63,030 nt of DNA from Acidobacteriota bacterium (GCA_017994815.1 JAGOJY010000024.1:1-63030); one strand, 5' to 3'. Counted from the stretch's first letter, positions 47,437 through 60,295 are shown. Numbers and translations are program-made. Notes: generated by a model not told the origin, from the sequence alone.

Positions 47437-49412
47437 ACCGCGCGCCGGGCCCGCCGCGCCTGCCCCGGCGCGCGGCCCTCGCCCGCTGCGCGCTCGGCGG
47501 CGCGCTCGGCGGTCTTCTGGCGGGGATCGCGCTCGGCGCCGGGCTGGCCTTCGCCGGTGGCGGCGTGGTCACGAGCGCGGCGCAGCGCCTCGCGCTGGTC
47601 GCGCTCGCGGCGGCGGTGCACCTCGCGTTCGGCGCCCTGGTCGGCCTCGCACCGGGGCTGCTGGCGCTCGCGCTCGCGCCGCTGCGCCGCCCCGCGGCCT
47701 GCGGCGCGCTCGCCGCGCTCGCCGCGGCCGCCGTCGCGCTGTACATCGGCTGGCGGCACTTGCCGATCGTCCTGCCGCCCGGGGCCGCCGTGGCGGCCCA
47801 GCTCGCCGCGGCGGCGCTGGCCGGCGCGTCCGCGGCCGCGATCGCGCGGCGTCCCGCGTTTCACGCCGGCCGCGCGCTCGCCGCGCTCGTGCTGCCGGCC
47901 GTGCTGGTCCTCGCCGCGGGGCTCGCGCTGGCCCCGCCGCGCGAGGAGTTCCGGCCGGGGATGGCGCCCCCCGCACCCGCCGCGGCGGCGACCGCCGCGC
48001 CCGCGCGGCCCGCCGCGCCCCGGCCCCGGCCGCGCAACGTGGTCCTCGTGCTGGTGGACGCGCTGCGCGCCGACCACCTGTCGTGCTACGGCTATCCCCG
48101 CCCGACGAGCCCGCACATCGACGCCCTCGCCGAGCGCGGCGTCCTGTTCGAGCAGGCGATCGCGCAGAAGCCGAAGACCAGCCCGAGCGTGGCCTCGATC
48201 CTGACCGGGACCTACCCGTACCGGCACGGCATCCTCGGCAGCCGCTCGCGCCTGCCGGACGCGTCGGTCACGCTCGCCGAGCGCCTGTCGGCGGCGGGCC
48301 TGCGCACCGCGGCCGTCGTCGCCAACCCGAACCTGTTCCGCGAGTTCGGCTTCGACCAGGGGTTCGCGACCTACGTCGAGGTCGGCACGCGCGAGCGCGG
48401 CGACGACGCCGCGGCCGTGAACCGCGAGGTCTTCGCCTGGCTCGACCGGAACGGCGGCGCACCGTTCTTCCTGTTCGTGCACTACATCGACCCGCACCTG
48501 CCGTACGCCGCGCCGCCGCCGTTCCGCGACCGCTTCCGCGGCGAGCCGCTGACCGCCGGCCTCGCGGGCCGGCGCGTCCCGCTCGGCGATGGCCGCCCGG
48601 GGACGATCGCCCGCGAGCACGCCGCGGGCGGGCCGGTGGACCTCGGGCTCTACGTCGACCGCTACGATGGCGAGGTCGCCTTCGCCGACGCGGAGGTCGG
48701 GCGGCTGCTCGCGCGCCTGCGCGCGCGGGGAGACGAGGAGCGGACGCTGTTCCTCCTCGGCTCGGACCACGGCGAGTCGCTGGTGGACCACGAGGTCTAC
48801 CTCGACCACGGGCAGGTCGCCTACGATGCCGCGGTGCGCGTGCCCCTCGTCGTGTCGTGGCCCGAGAAGCTCCCGGTCGGCCGCGTCGGCCGCGTCGCCG
48901 AGCTGGTCGACATCGCCCCGACCGTGCTGGAGCTTTTCGGCCTGGCCGCCGGCGGGCTCGACGGCGCGAGCCTCGTCGCCGCGCTGCTCGGCACCGGGGC
49001 CCGCGCGCGCGACACAGCGTTCGTCGAGGTCGGCTCCGACCCGGAGGCGCTGGCGTTCGCGGTGCGCACCTCGAGCTGGAAGCTGATCCACGACCCGCGC
49101 CTGCTGCGCCCGGCGAGCGACGCGCTGCGCCCGCACGTGCTGCTGAACGTCGGCCGCGTGCGGCGGCTGTGGCAGGCGGCGCACGGCGGGCCGGGGCCGG
49201 ACCAGCGCTGGGAGCTGTACGACCTGCACGACGACCCCGGCGAGTTGGCCAACGTCGTCGACCTCCAGCCGGAGGTCTTCGCGCAGCTGCGGGACGCGCT
49301 CGCGGCGTGGCTGGCCCGCGCCCCGCTGCCGCGCCGCGAGACGCGGGTCAAAGACGACGAGCTGCGGCCGGGCGTCGCCGAGCGCCTGCGCTCGCTCGGC
49401 TACGGGTCGTGA
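47433..49412 (+). CDS. Sulfatase-fold membrane protein with Thr at the nucleophile position (copy 2)
   Basis: A 659-residue paralogue of the preceding protein, with the same plan: membrane helices (about 15-165), linker, catalytic domain from about 201 (VVLVLVDALRADHLSCYGY), GSDHGESLVDHE metal site and a terminal LRSLGY. The nucleophile position is again Thr (Thr249 in KTSPSVASILTG), and the Arg of the sulfatase motif is Val. GTG start overlaps the first copy as GTGA. The two differ enough in the loop after PYAxPPP to suggest different substrates. A role in transferring a phospho-group to a cell-envelope glycan or lipid is an inference. Confidence 0.85.
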   Translation: MNRAPGPPRLPRRAALARCALGGALGGLLAGIALGAGLAFAGGGVVTSAAQRLALVALAAAVHLAFGALVGLAPGLLALALAPLRRPAACGALAALAAAAVALYIGWRHLPIVLPPGAAVAAQLAAAALAGASAAAIARRPAFHAGRALAALVLPAVLVLAAGLALAPPREEFRPGMAPPAPAAAATAAPARPAAPRPRPRNVVLVLVDALRADHLSCYGYPRPTSPHIDALAERGVLFEQAIAQKPKTSPSVASILTGTYPYRHGILGSRSRLPDASVTLAERLSAAGLRTAAVVANPNLFREFGFDQGFATYVEVGTRERGDDAAAVNREVFAWLDRNGGAPFFLFVHYIDPHLPYAAPPPFRDRFRGEPLTAGLAGRRVPLGDGRPGTIAREHAAGGPVDLGLYVDRYDGEVAFADAEVGRLLARLRARGDEERTLFLLGSDHGESLVDHEVYLDHGQVAYDAAVRVPLVVSWPEKLPVGRVGRVAELVDIAPTVLELFGLAAGGLDGASLVAALLGTGARARDTAFVEVGSDPEALAFAVRTSSWKLIHDPRLLRPASDALRPHVLLNVGRVRRLWQAAHGGPGPDQRWELYDLHDDPGELANVVDLQPEVFAQLRDALAAWLARAPLPRRETRVKDDELRPGVAERLRSLGYGS

Positions 49413-49416
49413 CGCC

Positions 49417-50988
49417 GTGACCAGCGGCAGGCGCGTTCTCGTCGCGGCCCTCGCGCTGGCGCTGTTCCTCGCCGGCCTCGCGCTGTTCCGCCAGGACGCC
49501 GGCTTCCCCGGCTACTACCACGTCAACGAGCCGGACAAGGCCCTGCAGATCCTCGAGCGGACGCGCAACTTCCTGCACCCGCTGCTGCTCCTGACCGCGA
49601 CCGACGGCATGGCGCTGGTGGCCGGCCCGCCCGCCGGGCTGCAGCAGGCGGTCGAACGCGGCCGGCTCGTGTCCGCGCTCGGCGCCGCGTGCGCGCTGGT
49701 CGCGCTGGCGCTCGCGGCCTGGCGGATCCGCGGCGGGCTCGCCGCGGGCGCGACGGCGCTGTTCGTCGGGACGTCGTACCTGCTCTACCTCGCCGCCCAC
49801 TACATGAAGGAAGACGGCGTGCTGGCGATGGGCGCGGGGCTGGTCCTGCTCTCGCTCGTCGCGCTGGCCCGCCGCCCGACCCTCGCCCGCGCCGCGCTGG
49901 CCGGGCTGGCCTGCGGCGTGGCCGTCTCGGCGAAGTACGCCGCCGCGGCGCTCCTGCCGTTCGCGCTCGGCGTGCTCGTCCTCGCGCTGCGCCGCGCGGG
50001 CGGCGGCGCGCCCGCGCGCCGCGCCGCGGCCGCGATCGTCGCGCTGTTGGCGGCGGCGCTGCTGGCCTACGCCGCGATCAACTACCAAGTCCTGCTGCAC
50101 CCGGCGGAGTTCCAGCGCGGCTTGGCCCAGGAATGGCGCCACGGCGTGGGCGGCCGCATCGCCAACCTGGAGGTCGAGCCGCGCACCTCCGTGCCGCACC
50201 TGGACTACATGTTCGAGCTGCGCCGCGTGCCTGCCGCGATCCAGCTGCTGGCGCTGTTCGCGCTGGTCCAGCTCGCCGTCCTGCGGCGCGCGGCGCCGCG
50301 CGGCTCCGGGGTCGTCGCGGCGTTCTGCGGCTGGTACTTCCTCGTCCTCTCGCTGTCGCCGCTGCACGCGCAGGCGTACTTCCTCCCGGTGGACCTCGGG
50401 CTGCGCCTGCTCGCCGGGCTCGGGCTGGCCGGGCTGGTCCAGCTCGCCCCGCTCGCGGCCCGGCCGCGGCTGGCCCGGGTCGCGGCCGCGCTGGTCCTCG
50501 TCGTCGCCGCCGCCGACTCGGCGCGGCTGCTCTGGCCGCGAATCGAGGGGTTCCGCCACGACTACCGCGCCGAGCTGATGCAGTGGATGAAGACCAACCT
50601 GCCGCCGGACGCCGTCGTCGCGCAGGACGGCAAGGCGCGGATCCCGACCGAGGGCGACTGGCGCTTCGCCGGCGCGCCGCCGCACCGGCCGCAGAAGGTC
50701 CTGTACCGCGCCTCGCTGTCGGAGTGGGGCAGCGTCGCCGCGATGCGCGAGGCGGGGATCACGCACGCGATCATCGCCGGGACCAGCGAGCGCCGCTTCC
50801 AGCGCGCGGTCGGCGCCGCGGTGCGCCACCGCGACTTCTACCGCGAGCTGCGCGAAGCGTGCCGCGTCCTGTGGACCGCGCCTCGCCACCGCGGCTGGGA
50901 CACGATCCTCAACACCGACCTCTGGCTGTGCGAACTGGAGCCGGGTGGCGCACCGGCTGGCACACCGGTCCCCACCCCGCGCTCCTGA
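49417..50988 (+). CDS. GT-C-like (ArnT/PMT-type) multi-pass membrane glycosyltransferase
   Basis: A 523-residue integral membrane protein with about ten hydrophobic segments up to residue 370 and a soluble C-terminal part. The first periplasmic loop reads GYYHVNEPDKALQIL, matching the acidic residues that hold lipid-phosphate sugars in GT-C enzymes; HYMKEDGVLAMGAGLVLLSLVALAR and SAKYAAAALLPFALGVLVL follow the family pattern. Such enzymes use polyprenyl-phosphate sugars as donors. It starts with GTG 4 nt after the second sulfatase-fold gene, so the three likely modify the same envelope target. Specificity is unknown. Confidence 0.75.
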   Translation: MTSGRRVLVAALALALFLAGLALFRQDAGFPGYYHVNEPDKALQILERTRNFLHPLLLLTATDGMALVAGPPAGLQQAVERGRLVSALGAACALVALALAAWRIRGGLAAGATALFVGTSYLLYLAAHYMKEDGVLAMGAGLVLLSLVALARRPTLARAALAGLACGVAVSAKYAAAALLPFALGVLVLALRRAGGGAPARRAAAAIVALLAAALLAYAAINYQVLLHPAEFQRGLAQEWRHGVGGRIANLEVEPRTSVPHLDYMFELRRVPAAIQLLALFALVQLAVLRRAAPRGSGVVAAFCGWYFLVLSLSPLHAQAYFLPVDLGLRLLAGLGLAGLVQLAPLAARPRLARVAAALVLVVAAADSARLLWPRIEGFRHDYRAELMQWMKTNLPPDAVVAQDGKARIPTEGDWRFAGAPPHRPQKVLYRASLSEWGSVAAMREAGITHAIIAGTSERRFQRAVGAAVRHRDFYRELREACRVLWTAPRHRGWDTILNTDLWLCELEPGGAPAGTPVPTPRS

Positions 50989-50997
50989 GCGCTTGCG

Positions 50998-53613
<2,616 letters not shown>

Positions 53614-56600
53614 TCAGGGCCGGCCGAGCCGCGCGGCGCCCTCCCCGAGCAGCGCGTCGAGCTGGTCCAGGAGCGCGCGGACCGGCCGCACGCGGCGCGC
53701 GTCGTCGGCGGCGAGCACGATGCGGAACTCGCCCGCGCGGACCACCTCGAAGTAGACCTGCGTCGCGCCGGGGTGGCCGGCGAGGATCTCCTGCACGCGC
53801 CCGAGACCCTCCGGCGCGACCGAGTCCGCGTCGAGCCGCACCGTCAGCGCCTCGACCGGCCGCGCCTGCGCCTCGTCCAGCGGCACGATCGACTCGGCCA
53901 GGACGCGCGGCGCCGTCTCCGTCGCGTCGGCCCGCCCGCGGACCACGACCGCCTGGTCCTCGGCCAGCCGCTCGCCGACCTCGCGGAACAGCTTCGGGAA
54001 CACGACGCACTCCGCGGAGCCGGTCGTGTCCTCCAGCATGAACGAGGCCATCCAATCGCCCTGCTTGGTCCGCCGGCGCTTGAGCCCGGTGACGAGCCCG
54101 CCGACGACGACGTCGCCGCCGGCCTTGAGCTGCGCCACGGTGTGCGAGGTCACCTCGGCCAGCTGGTCCGCGTGGTCCTCCAGCGGGTGGCCCGAGAAGT
54201 AGAACCCCAGCGCCTCCTTCTCGCCGGCCAGCCGCTCGCGGTCGGGCCACGGCGGCACATCGGGCAACGGGATGGCGACCCCGTCCGCGCCATCGTCGCC
54301 GAACAGCGAGACCTGGCCGCTCGACTTCGCCCCGGCCACGCGCGCCGCGCGCTCCATCGCGCCCTCGATCGCGGCGTACAGGCAGGCCCGCTCGCCCAGG
54401 GCGTCGAGCGCCCCGGCCTTGACCAGCGCCTCCAGCGCGCGACGGTTCAAGACGCGCCGGTCCACCGACTGGCACAACTCGTCCAGCGTGCGGAAGCGGC
54501 GCAGCGGCGCCCGCGCCTCGAGCAGCGCGTCGACCGTCCCCTCCCCCACCCCCTTCACCGCCGCCAGCCCGAAGCGGATCGCCGGCCCCTCGACCTCGAA
54601 GTTGCGCCCCGAGGCGTTGACGTCCGGCGCGAGGATCGGGATCCCGTGGTCGCGGCACTCGCCGATGTACTCCACCAGCTTGTCGGTGTTGTCCTTTTCC
54701 GAGGTCAAAAGCGCCGCCATGAAGCACACCGGCTCGTGCGCCTTCAGGTACGCGGTGTGGTAGGCGACGAGCGCGTAGGCCGCGGAGTGCGACTTGTTGA
54801 AGCCGTAGCCGGCGAAGTGGGCCATCAGCTCGAACACGCGCTCGGCGTCGGCGCGGGCGATGCCGCGGCCGGCGGCGCCGGCGACGAAGTGGTCGCGCTC
54901 GGCCTCCATCACCGACTTCTTCTTCTTGCCCATCGCGCGCCGCAGGAGGTCGGCCTCGCCCAGGGAGTACCCGGACATCGCCGACGCGATCTGCATCACC
55001 TGTTCCTGGTACACGACCACGCCGTACGTCTCGCGCAGGATCGGCTCCAGCACCGGGTGCGGGTAGCTGACCTTGACCCGGCCGTGCCGGCGCTGGATGA
55101 AGTCCTCGATCATCCCCGAGCCGAGCGGCCCCGGGCGGTACAGCGCGTTGAGCGCGACGAGGTCCTCGAACTTCTCCGGCACCAGCCGCCGCAGGATGTC
55201 GCGCATCCCCGACGATTCGAACTGGAACACGCCCGAGGTGTCGCCGCGGCCGAACAGCCGGAAGGTGTCGGGGTCGTCGAGCGACAGCCCGGCCAGCTCC
55301 GGCACCGTCCGCCCGGCGCGGCGGATCAGGTCCAGGCAGTCGTCGATCAAAGTCAGCGTCTTCAGCCCGAGGAAGTCCATCTTCAACAGGCCGACCGCCT
55401 CGACTTCGTCCTTGGCCCACTGCGTGGTGATCTCGTCCTTGCTGGAACGGAACAGCGGCGCGAATTCCATCACCGGCCGCGGCGTGATCACGACCCCCGC
55501 GGCGTGGGTGCTGGCGTGGCGGCTGAGCCCCTCGATGCGCAGCGCGATCTCGAGCAACTCGCGCACCCGCGGGTCCTCGTCGCCGAGCTTGGACAGCGCC
55601 GGCACGGTCTGGATCGCGTCGGCCAGCCGCGTGCCGATCTCCTCCGGCACCATCTTCGCGATCCGGTCCACGTCGGCGTACGGCAATCCCAGGACGCGTC
55701 CGGCGTCGCGCAGCGCCGCCCGCGCGGCCATCGTGCCGAAGGTGATGATCTGGGCCACGTTCTCGCGGCCGTACTTCTCGGTGACGTACTCGATGACCTC
55801 GCCGCGGCGGCGGAAGCAGAAGTCGATGTCGATGTCGGGCAGGCTGATCCGCGCCGGGTTGAGGAAGCGCTCGAACAGCAGGTCGTACTGCAAGGGGTCG
55901 ACGTCGGTGATGCGCAGGCAGTACGCGACGAGCGAGCCGGCGGCCGAGCCGCGCCCGGGCCCGACCGGGATCCCATCCTCGCGCGCGTGGCGGATGAAGT
56001 CCCAGACGATGAGGAAGTAGCCGGCGAAGCCCATCGCCTCGATCGTGTCCAGCTCGCTGTCGAGGCGCTTGCGGTACTCGTCGAGCGGGTGGCGCAGCCG
56101 CCCGGACCGCGCCAGCGCCTCCCACTGCGGCAGCCGCCGCGCGAACCCCTCGTGGACGCGCTGGCGGAAGACCTCTTCGATCGTCTCGCCCGCGTCGATC
56201 GGGAACGCCGGCAGGTGGTGGTGCTTGAGGTCCAGTTCGACATTGCAGCGCTCGGCGATCGCCAGCGTCTGCCCGAGCGCCTGCGGGCACCACGAGAACT
56301 GCGCGGCCATCTCCTCGGCCGACTTGAAGTAATGCTCGGGCGTGTAGTGCAGGCGGTCCTGCTCGTCGCGCTTCTTCCCCGTACCGATGCAGACCAAAAC
56401 GTCGTGTGCCGCGTGGTCCTCGCGGCTGAGAAAGTGGCAGTCGTTGGTCGCGACCAGCGGCAGGCCGGTCTCGCGCTGCAGGTCGAGCAGCCCCTCGTTG
56501 ACCGCCTTCTCCGCCGGGATCCCCTGGTCCTGCAGCTCGAGGAACACGCGGTCGCGGCCGAAGATCCCGACGAGGTCGTCGATCGCGCGCCGCGCGTCGG

Positions 56601-57069
56601 CGCGCCGCCCGTGGCGCAACAGCATCGGCACCTCGGCCGACAGGCAGCCGGTGAGCGCGATGATCCCGGCCGAGTGCTGGCCCAGCAGTTCCTTGTCCAC
56701 GCGCGCGCGGTAGTAGAAGCCCTCCAGGTAGGCGTAGCTGGTCAGCTTCTTCAGGTTCTGGAACCCCTCGGTCGTCTCGGCCAGGAGCGTCAGGTGGTGG
56801 TACGGCTTTTCGCGCGCGATCTGCTGCGGGGCGCGGTCGAAGCGGCTGCGCGGCGCGACGTAGACCTCGCAGCCGAGGATCGGCTTGACGCCCGCGGCCG
56901 TCGCTTCCTGGTAGAACTTGACCGCGCCGAACAGGTTGCCGTGGTCGGTGATCGCGACCGCCGGCATCTCCAGCTCGCGCGCGCGGCGCACCAGCCCGGC
57001 AACCGGCTGCGCGCCGTCGAGCAGGCTGTACTCGCTGTGGTTGTGCAGGTGGACGAAATTCGCCGGCAC
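53614..57069 (-). CDS. dnaE: DNA polymerase III subunit alpha
   Basis: A 1151-residue replicative polymerase of the DnaE1 type. The PHP domain starts FVHLHNHSEYSLLDGAQ; the catalytic acids are in LPDIDIDFCFRRRG (about 413-426) and in GRGSAAGSLVAYCL just before; an HhH region, an OB domain (VVVGGLVTGLKRRRTKQGDWMA) and a clamp-binding motif QVSLF (about 920) follow. The GTG at 57069 begins the family N-terminus MPANFVHLHNHS and lies 3 nt after the guaA stop. Separate DnaQ exonuclease is not in the window; PHP His/Asp residues seem intact, so proofreading by PHP is possible. Confidence 0.97.
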   Translation of the reverse strand: MPANFVHLHNHSEYSLLDGAQPVAGLVRRARELEMPAVAITDHGNLFGAVKFYQEATAAGVKPILGCEVYVAPRSRFDRAPQQIAREKPYHHLTLLAETTEGFQNLKKLTSYAYLEGFYYRARVDKELLGQHSAGIIALTGCLSAEVPMLLRHGRRADARRAIDDLVGIFGRDRVFLELQDQGIPAEKAVNEGLLDLQRETGLPLVATNDCHFLSREDHAAHDVLVCIGTGKKRDEQDRLHYTPEHYFKSAEEMAAQFSWCPQALGQTLAIAERCNVELDLKHHHLPAFPIDAGETIEEVFRQRVHEGFARRLPQWEALARSGRLRHPLDEYRKRLDSELDTIEAMGFAGYFLIVWDFIRHAREDGIPVGPGRGSAAGSLVAYCLRITDVDPLQYDLLFERFLNPARISLPDIDIDFCFRRRGEVIEYVTEKYGRENVAQIITFGTMAARAALRDAGRVLGLPYADVDRIAKMVPEEIGTRLADAIQTVPALSKLGDEDPRVRELLEIALRIEGLSRHASTHAAGVVITPRPVMEFAPLFRSSKDEITTQWAKDEVEAVGLLKMDFLGLKTLTLIDDCLDLIRRAGRTVPELAGLSLDDPDTFRLFGRGDTSGVFQFESSGMRDILRRLVPEKFEDLVALNALYRPGPLGSGMIEDFIQRRHGRVKVSYPHPVLEPILRETYGVVVYQEQVMQIASAMSGYSLGEADLLRRAMGKKKKSVMEAERDHFVAGAAGRGIARADAERVFELMAHFAGYGFNKSHSAAYALVAYHTAYLKAHEPVCFMAALLTSEKDNTDKLVEYIGECRDHGIPILAPDVNASGRNFEVEGPAIRFGLAAVKGVGEGTVDALLEARAPLRRFRTLDELCQSVDRRVLNRRALEALVKAGALDALGERACLYAAIEGAMERAARVAGAKSSGQVSLFGDDGADGVAIPLPDVPPWPDRERLAGEKEALGFYFSGHPLEDHADQLAEVTSHTVAQLKAGGDVVVGGLVTGLKRRRTKQGDWMASFMLEDTTGSAECVVFPKLFREVGERLAEDQAVVVRGRADATETAPRVLAESIVPLDEAQARPVEALTVRLDADSVAPEGLGRVQEILAGHPGATQVYFEVVRAGEFRIVLAADDARRVRPVRALLDQLDALLGEGAARLGRP

Positions 57070-57072
57070 GTC

Positions 57073-58614
57073 TCACTCCCACTCGATCGTGGCGGGCGGC
57101 TTCGACGTCACGTCGTACACGACCCGGTTCACGCCCCGCACCTCGCCGACGATCCGCCCCGCCACGCGCGCCAGGAGGTCGTGCGGCAGGCGCGACCAGT
57201 CGGCGGTCATGAAGTCGTCGGTGTCGACCGAGCGCAGCGCGATCACGCGCTCGTAGGTGCGCCCGTCGCCCATGACGCCGACCGTGCGCACCGGCAGCAG
57301 CACCGCGAACGCCTGCGCCGTGCGCTCCATCCAGCCCGAGCGCTCCAGCTCCTCGCGGAAGATGGCGTCGGCCGCGCGCAGCACCTCGAGGTCGTCCTCG
57401 GCCACCGCGCCGAGCATCCGCACCGCCAGCCCCGGGCCGGGGAACGGGTGGCGCGCGACGAAGGCGTGGTCGAGCCCCAGCCGCTCGCCGAGCGCGCGGA
57501 CCTCGTCCTTGAACAGCCACGCGAGGGGCTCGATGACCTTGAGCTTCATCCCGTCCGGCAGCCCGCCGACGTTGTGGTGGGTCTTGATCGTGGCCGAGGG
57601 GCCGCTGACCGTCGCCGACTCGATGCGGTCGGGGTAGATCGTGCCCTGCGCCAGCCACGTCGCGCCCGTGCGCGCGGCGACCTGGTCGAAGATCTCGACG
57701 AAGACCCGGCCGATGATGCGGCGCTTGGTCTCCGGCGAGTCGATGCCGGTCAGCGCGGTCAGGAACTCGCGCCGGGCGTCCACGGCCTCGACCGGGATGT
57801 GGTAGCGGTCGCGGAAGGTGCGCACGACCCACTCGGCCTCTCCCGCGCGCAACAGGCCGTTGTCGACGAACACGGCGTTCAGCCGGTCGCCGATCGCGCG
57901 GTGCACCAACAGCGCCATGACCGAGGAATCGACGCCGCCCGACAGCGCGCAGACGACCTTCTCGTCCGGGCCGACGCGGCGCCGCACCTCCGCGATTGCC
58001 TCCTGCTCGTACGTCGCCATCGACCAGTCGCCCGAGCAGCCGCAGATCTCGCGCGCGAACGTCCGCAGGAGCTGCGCGCCGTGCTCGGTGTGGCGGACCT
58101 CGGGGTGAAACTGCACGGCGTAGCGCCGCCGGCGATCGTCCTCGATCGCGGCGTAGGGAGCGCTCTCCGTCGCCGCGACGACGCTCATCCCCTCGGGCAG
58201 CCGCGCGATGCTGTCGCCGTGGCTCATCCAGACCACGCTGCCGGCGGGCCAGCCGGCGAACAGCCGCGACGGCCCGGCGAGGCGGATCTCGGCGCGGCCG
58301 AACTCGCGCTCGGGCGCGGCGAGCACCTGCCCGCCGGTGCGGTGGACCAGGAGCTGCATGCCGTAGCAGATGCCGAGGATCGGCAGCGGCGCCTCGAGCA
58401 CCGCGTCGGCGACGTCCGGCGCGCCCGGCTCGTAGACCGACGCCGGGCCTCCGGACAGCACGATCCCCTTGACGTCGCCCTGGGCCAGCCGCGCCGGGGC
58501 ACGCGCGGGCCCGACGACCTCGCTGTACACGCCGGCCTCGCGCACGCGCCGGGCGATCAGGCGCGTGACCTGGCTGCCGAAATCGATGACGAGGATCGTC
58601 TCGTGCGAGTTCAC
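57073..58614 (-). CDS. guaA: GMP synthase (glutamine-hydrolysing)
   Basis: A 513-residue enzyme that converts XMP to GMP. The glutaminase part has the nucleophile Cys in LGICYGMQLL (about 81) and the His/Glu pair in QFHPEVRHTEHG; the ATP-pyrophosphatase P-loop is SGGVDSSV (about 224-231), and the dimer domain ends TSKPPATIEWE as usual. GTG start overlaps the holA stop (GTGA). The gene order lptE-holA-guaA-dnaE is one transcript by spacing. guaB is not in the window. Confidence 0.97.
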   Translation of the reverse strand: MNSHETILVIDFGSQVTRLIARRVREAGVYSEVVGPARAPARLAQGDVKGIVLSGGPASVYEPGAPDVADAVLEAPLPILGICYGMQLLVHRTGGQVLAAPEREFGRAEIRLAGPSRLFAGWPAGSVVWMSHGDSIARLPEGMSVVAATESAPYAAIEDDRRRRYAVQFHPEVRHTEHGAQLLRTFAREICGCSGDWSMATYEQEAIAEVRRRVGPDEKVVCALSGGVDSSVMALLVHRAIGDRLNAVFVDNGLLRAGEAEWVVRTFRDRYHIPVEAVDARREFLTALTGIDSPETKRRIIGRVFVEIFDQVAARTGATWLAQGTIYPDRIESATVSGPSATIKTHHNVGGLPDGMKLKVIEPLAWLFKDEVRALGERLGLDHAFVARHPFPGPGLAVRMLGAVAEDDLEVLRAADAIFREELERSGWMERTAQAFAVLLPVRTVGVMGDGRTYERVIALRSVDTDDFMTADWSRLPHDLLARVAGRIVGEVRGVNRVVYDVTSKPPATIEWE

Positions 58615-59675
58615 CGCCCGCTCTCCCCGCGGGCCCGCGACGGGGGCCCCTGCGTGCGCCGCGCGAGCCCCGCCGGCCCCGGGCAGAGGGCGAGGACCAC
58701 GCCGGCCAGCGCCTGGTACGGATCGCCGCCGGACTTGAGCCGGCCGTCGGCCACCACGCACGCCGCCAGGCCGGGCCCGGCGCGCCGGCCGAGCCGTCCC
58801 GCCGCCTGCGCGTACTTGCCGGCGACGAACGGGTGGCAGCCGAGCGCCTCGCGCACGCCTTCCGCGTCCCCGCCGCCGTCCAGGACGCCGCGCGCGAGCG
58901 CCAGCTTGCGGCAGACGTTGGCGAGCTGCGCGAGGAGCGCGAGCGGCAGCGACGTGTCGGTCCGCGCGAGCCGGCGCGAGAGGACCTCGAGCGCGCGGGA
59001 CGCGACCCCCGACAGCAGCGCGTCTTCCAGCGCGAACGCGCCGACCGCGCGCCCCGGCCCGAGCATCTCCTCGACCAAGGGTGCGCCGATCGCCCCCCGC
59101 GGGCCGGCGGCGAGCTGCAGCTTGTCCATCTCGCGCTCGGCGGCCGAGGTGTTCACGCCCACCGCGTCGGCGAGCAGCTGCACGGCGGCCGCGTCCAGGC
59201 GCAGGCCGCGCTCGCGGGCGCGGGCCTGGACCCACGCCACCATCTCGCGCTCGCGCGGCTGCGCGAACTCCAGCGCCAGCCCCGTCTCGAGGATGCGCTT
59301 GACGGCGTCGATGCGGCGGTCGACCTTCTCGGCCACCAGCACCAGCGTCGCGTGGCCCGGCGGCCGCTCCAGGTAGCCGGTCCACGCCCGGCGGACGTCC
59401 TCCGACGCGCCGGGGACGAGCCCCGCGGGCTCGTGGGCGATGACCACCCGCCGACCGCCGAGCAGCGTCGCGGTCCGGGCCGAGTCCAGAACGCGCGCCA
59501 GCGGCGCCTCGGCGCCGTAACGCTCGACGCCCGTGGCGCGTTCCTCCTCCGGCACCGCGGCGATGATCCGCTCCACCGCGCGCCGCCGCCCGGCCTCGTC
59601 GTCGCCCCACAGGAGCACCACGCGCGGCCACTCGCCGGCGGCCAGCGCGCGGTCCAGCGCGGAGGGCGCTGCCAT
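58611..59675 (-). CDS. holA: DNA polymerase III subunit delta
   Basis: A 354-residue clamp-loader subunit that opens the sliding clamp. [23 protein letters not shown] starts the AAA+-like domain, which lacks a working Walker A as in other delta subunits; [17 protein letters not shown] and the terminal helical domain ([25 protein letters not shown]) fit HolA. Start ATG at 59675 overlaps the lptE stop by one base (TGATG). It shares its unit with dnaE, another replisome gene. Confidence 0.9.
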   Translation of the reverse strand: MAAPSALDRALAAGEWPRVVLLWGDDEAGRRRAVERIIAAVPEEERATGVERYGAEAPLARVLDSARTATLLGGRRVVIAHEPAGLVPGASEDVRRAWTGYLERPPGHATLVLVAEKVDRRIDAVKRILETGLALEFAQPREREMVAWVQARARERGLRLDAAAVQLLADAVGVNTSAAEREMDKLQLAAGPRGAIGAPLVEEMLGPGRAVGAFALEDALLSGVASRALEVLSRRLARTDTSLPLALLAQLANVCRKLALARGVLDGGGDAEGVREALGCHPFVAGKYAQAAGRLGRRAGPGLAACVVADGRLKSGGDPYQALAGVVLALCPGPAGLARRTQGPPSRARGESGR

Positions 59676-60208
59676 CAGAACCCTTCGAGGATCGACGTGA
59701 TCACCGAGCGGGCGAAGTCGGTCGCGATCTGGTCGATGGCGACGGTCTCGACGTCGAACTGCGCCGTGGGCGTCGGCGGCACGTCGTACTGCTGGCGGAA
59801 CACGAAATGGTTCTGGCTCCACAGCACCTTCTCGGGCGAGGACTGCACGAGCCGCATGCTGGCGGTGATCGTCACCTCGACCCGCTCGTAGCGGCCGCCG
59901 CGGCTGAAGGTCACCGGGTCGGGGCGGTACGACAGGATCACCCCTTCCAGCACCACGTCGGCCCCGTCGGCGCTCGGCAGCGCCCGCAGCTTGCCGCGCT
60001 GGACGAACTCGTTCGAGAGCGCCTCGGTGATGCGCAGCTCCAGCTCCGGCCGCTCGGTGTCGTTGCGCAACGGCGGAATGCCGATCGACTGGGTTCCCGA
60101 CGGCAGGATGCTGGTGAAGTTGCCGCCGCGGCCCGCCAGGTGGTAGCCGCAGCCGGTGGGCAGCAGGACCAGCAGCACGGCCAGCGCGGCGAAAACGATG
60201 CGGTTCAC
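59675..60208 (-). CDS. lptE: LPS-assembly lipoprotein LptE
   Basis: A 177-residue lipoprotein. The signal peptide ends in LLPTGC, with the lipidated Cys at residue 20, followed by [11 protein letters not shown], which is the LptE wording. [24 protein letters not shown] is the conserved core. LptE plugs the LptD outer-membrane barrel. GTG 60208 fits the signal peptide. In E. coli leuS-lptE-holA run in one direction; here leuS is divergent. A TATCCT box at 60238-60243 on the minus strand may be its -10, with no clear -35. Confidence 0.9.
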   Translation of the reverse strand: MNRIVFAALAVLLVLLPTGCGYHLAGRGGNFTSILPSGTQSIGIPPLRNDTERPELELRITEALSNEFVQRGKLRALPSADGADVVLEGVILSYRPDPVTFSRGGRYERVEVTITASMRLVQSSPEKVLWSQNHFVFRQQYDVPPTPTAQFDVETVAIDQIATDFARSVITSILEGF

Positions 60209-60295
60209 CTCGACCCCCGTGGTTCGAACGGGCAACAGGATACCGCATCGCCCCGTCCGCCCCGCCGCGCGTCTCTCATGCATAATTCCCGTCCC

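Noticed and set aside
45433..49412. Two conventional formylglycine sulfatases
   Set aside because: Both lack the Cys/Ser and Arg of the C/S-x-P-x-R motif; a sulfatase-modifying enzyme gene is also not nearby.
53773..59376. Open plus-strand frame of about 1870 codons opposite dnaE, guaA and holA
   Set aside because: Antisense shadow rich in Arg, Ala and His; the minus-strand genes are unmistakable.
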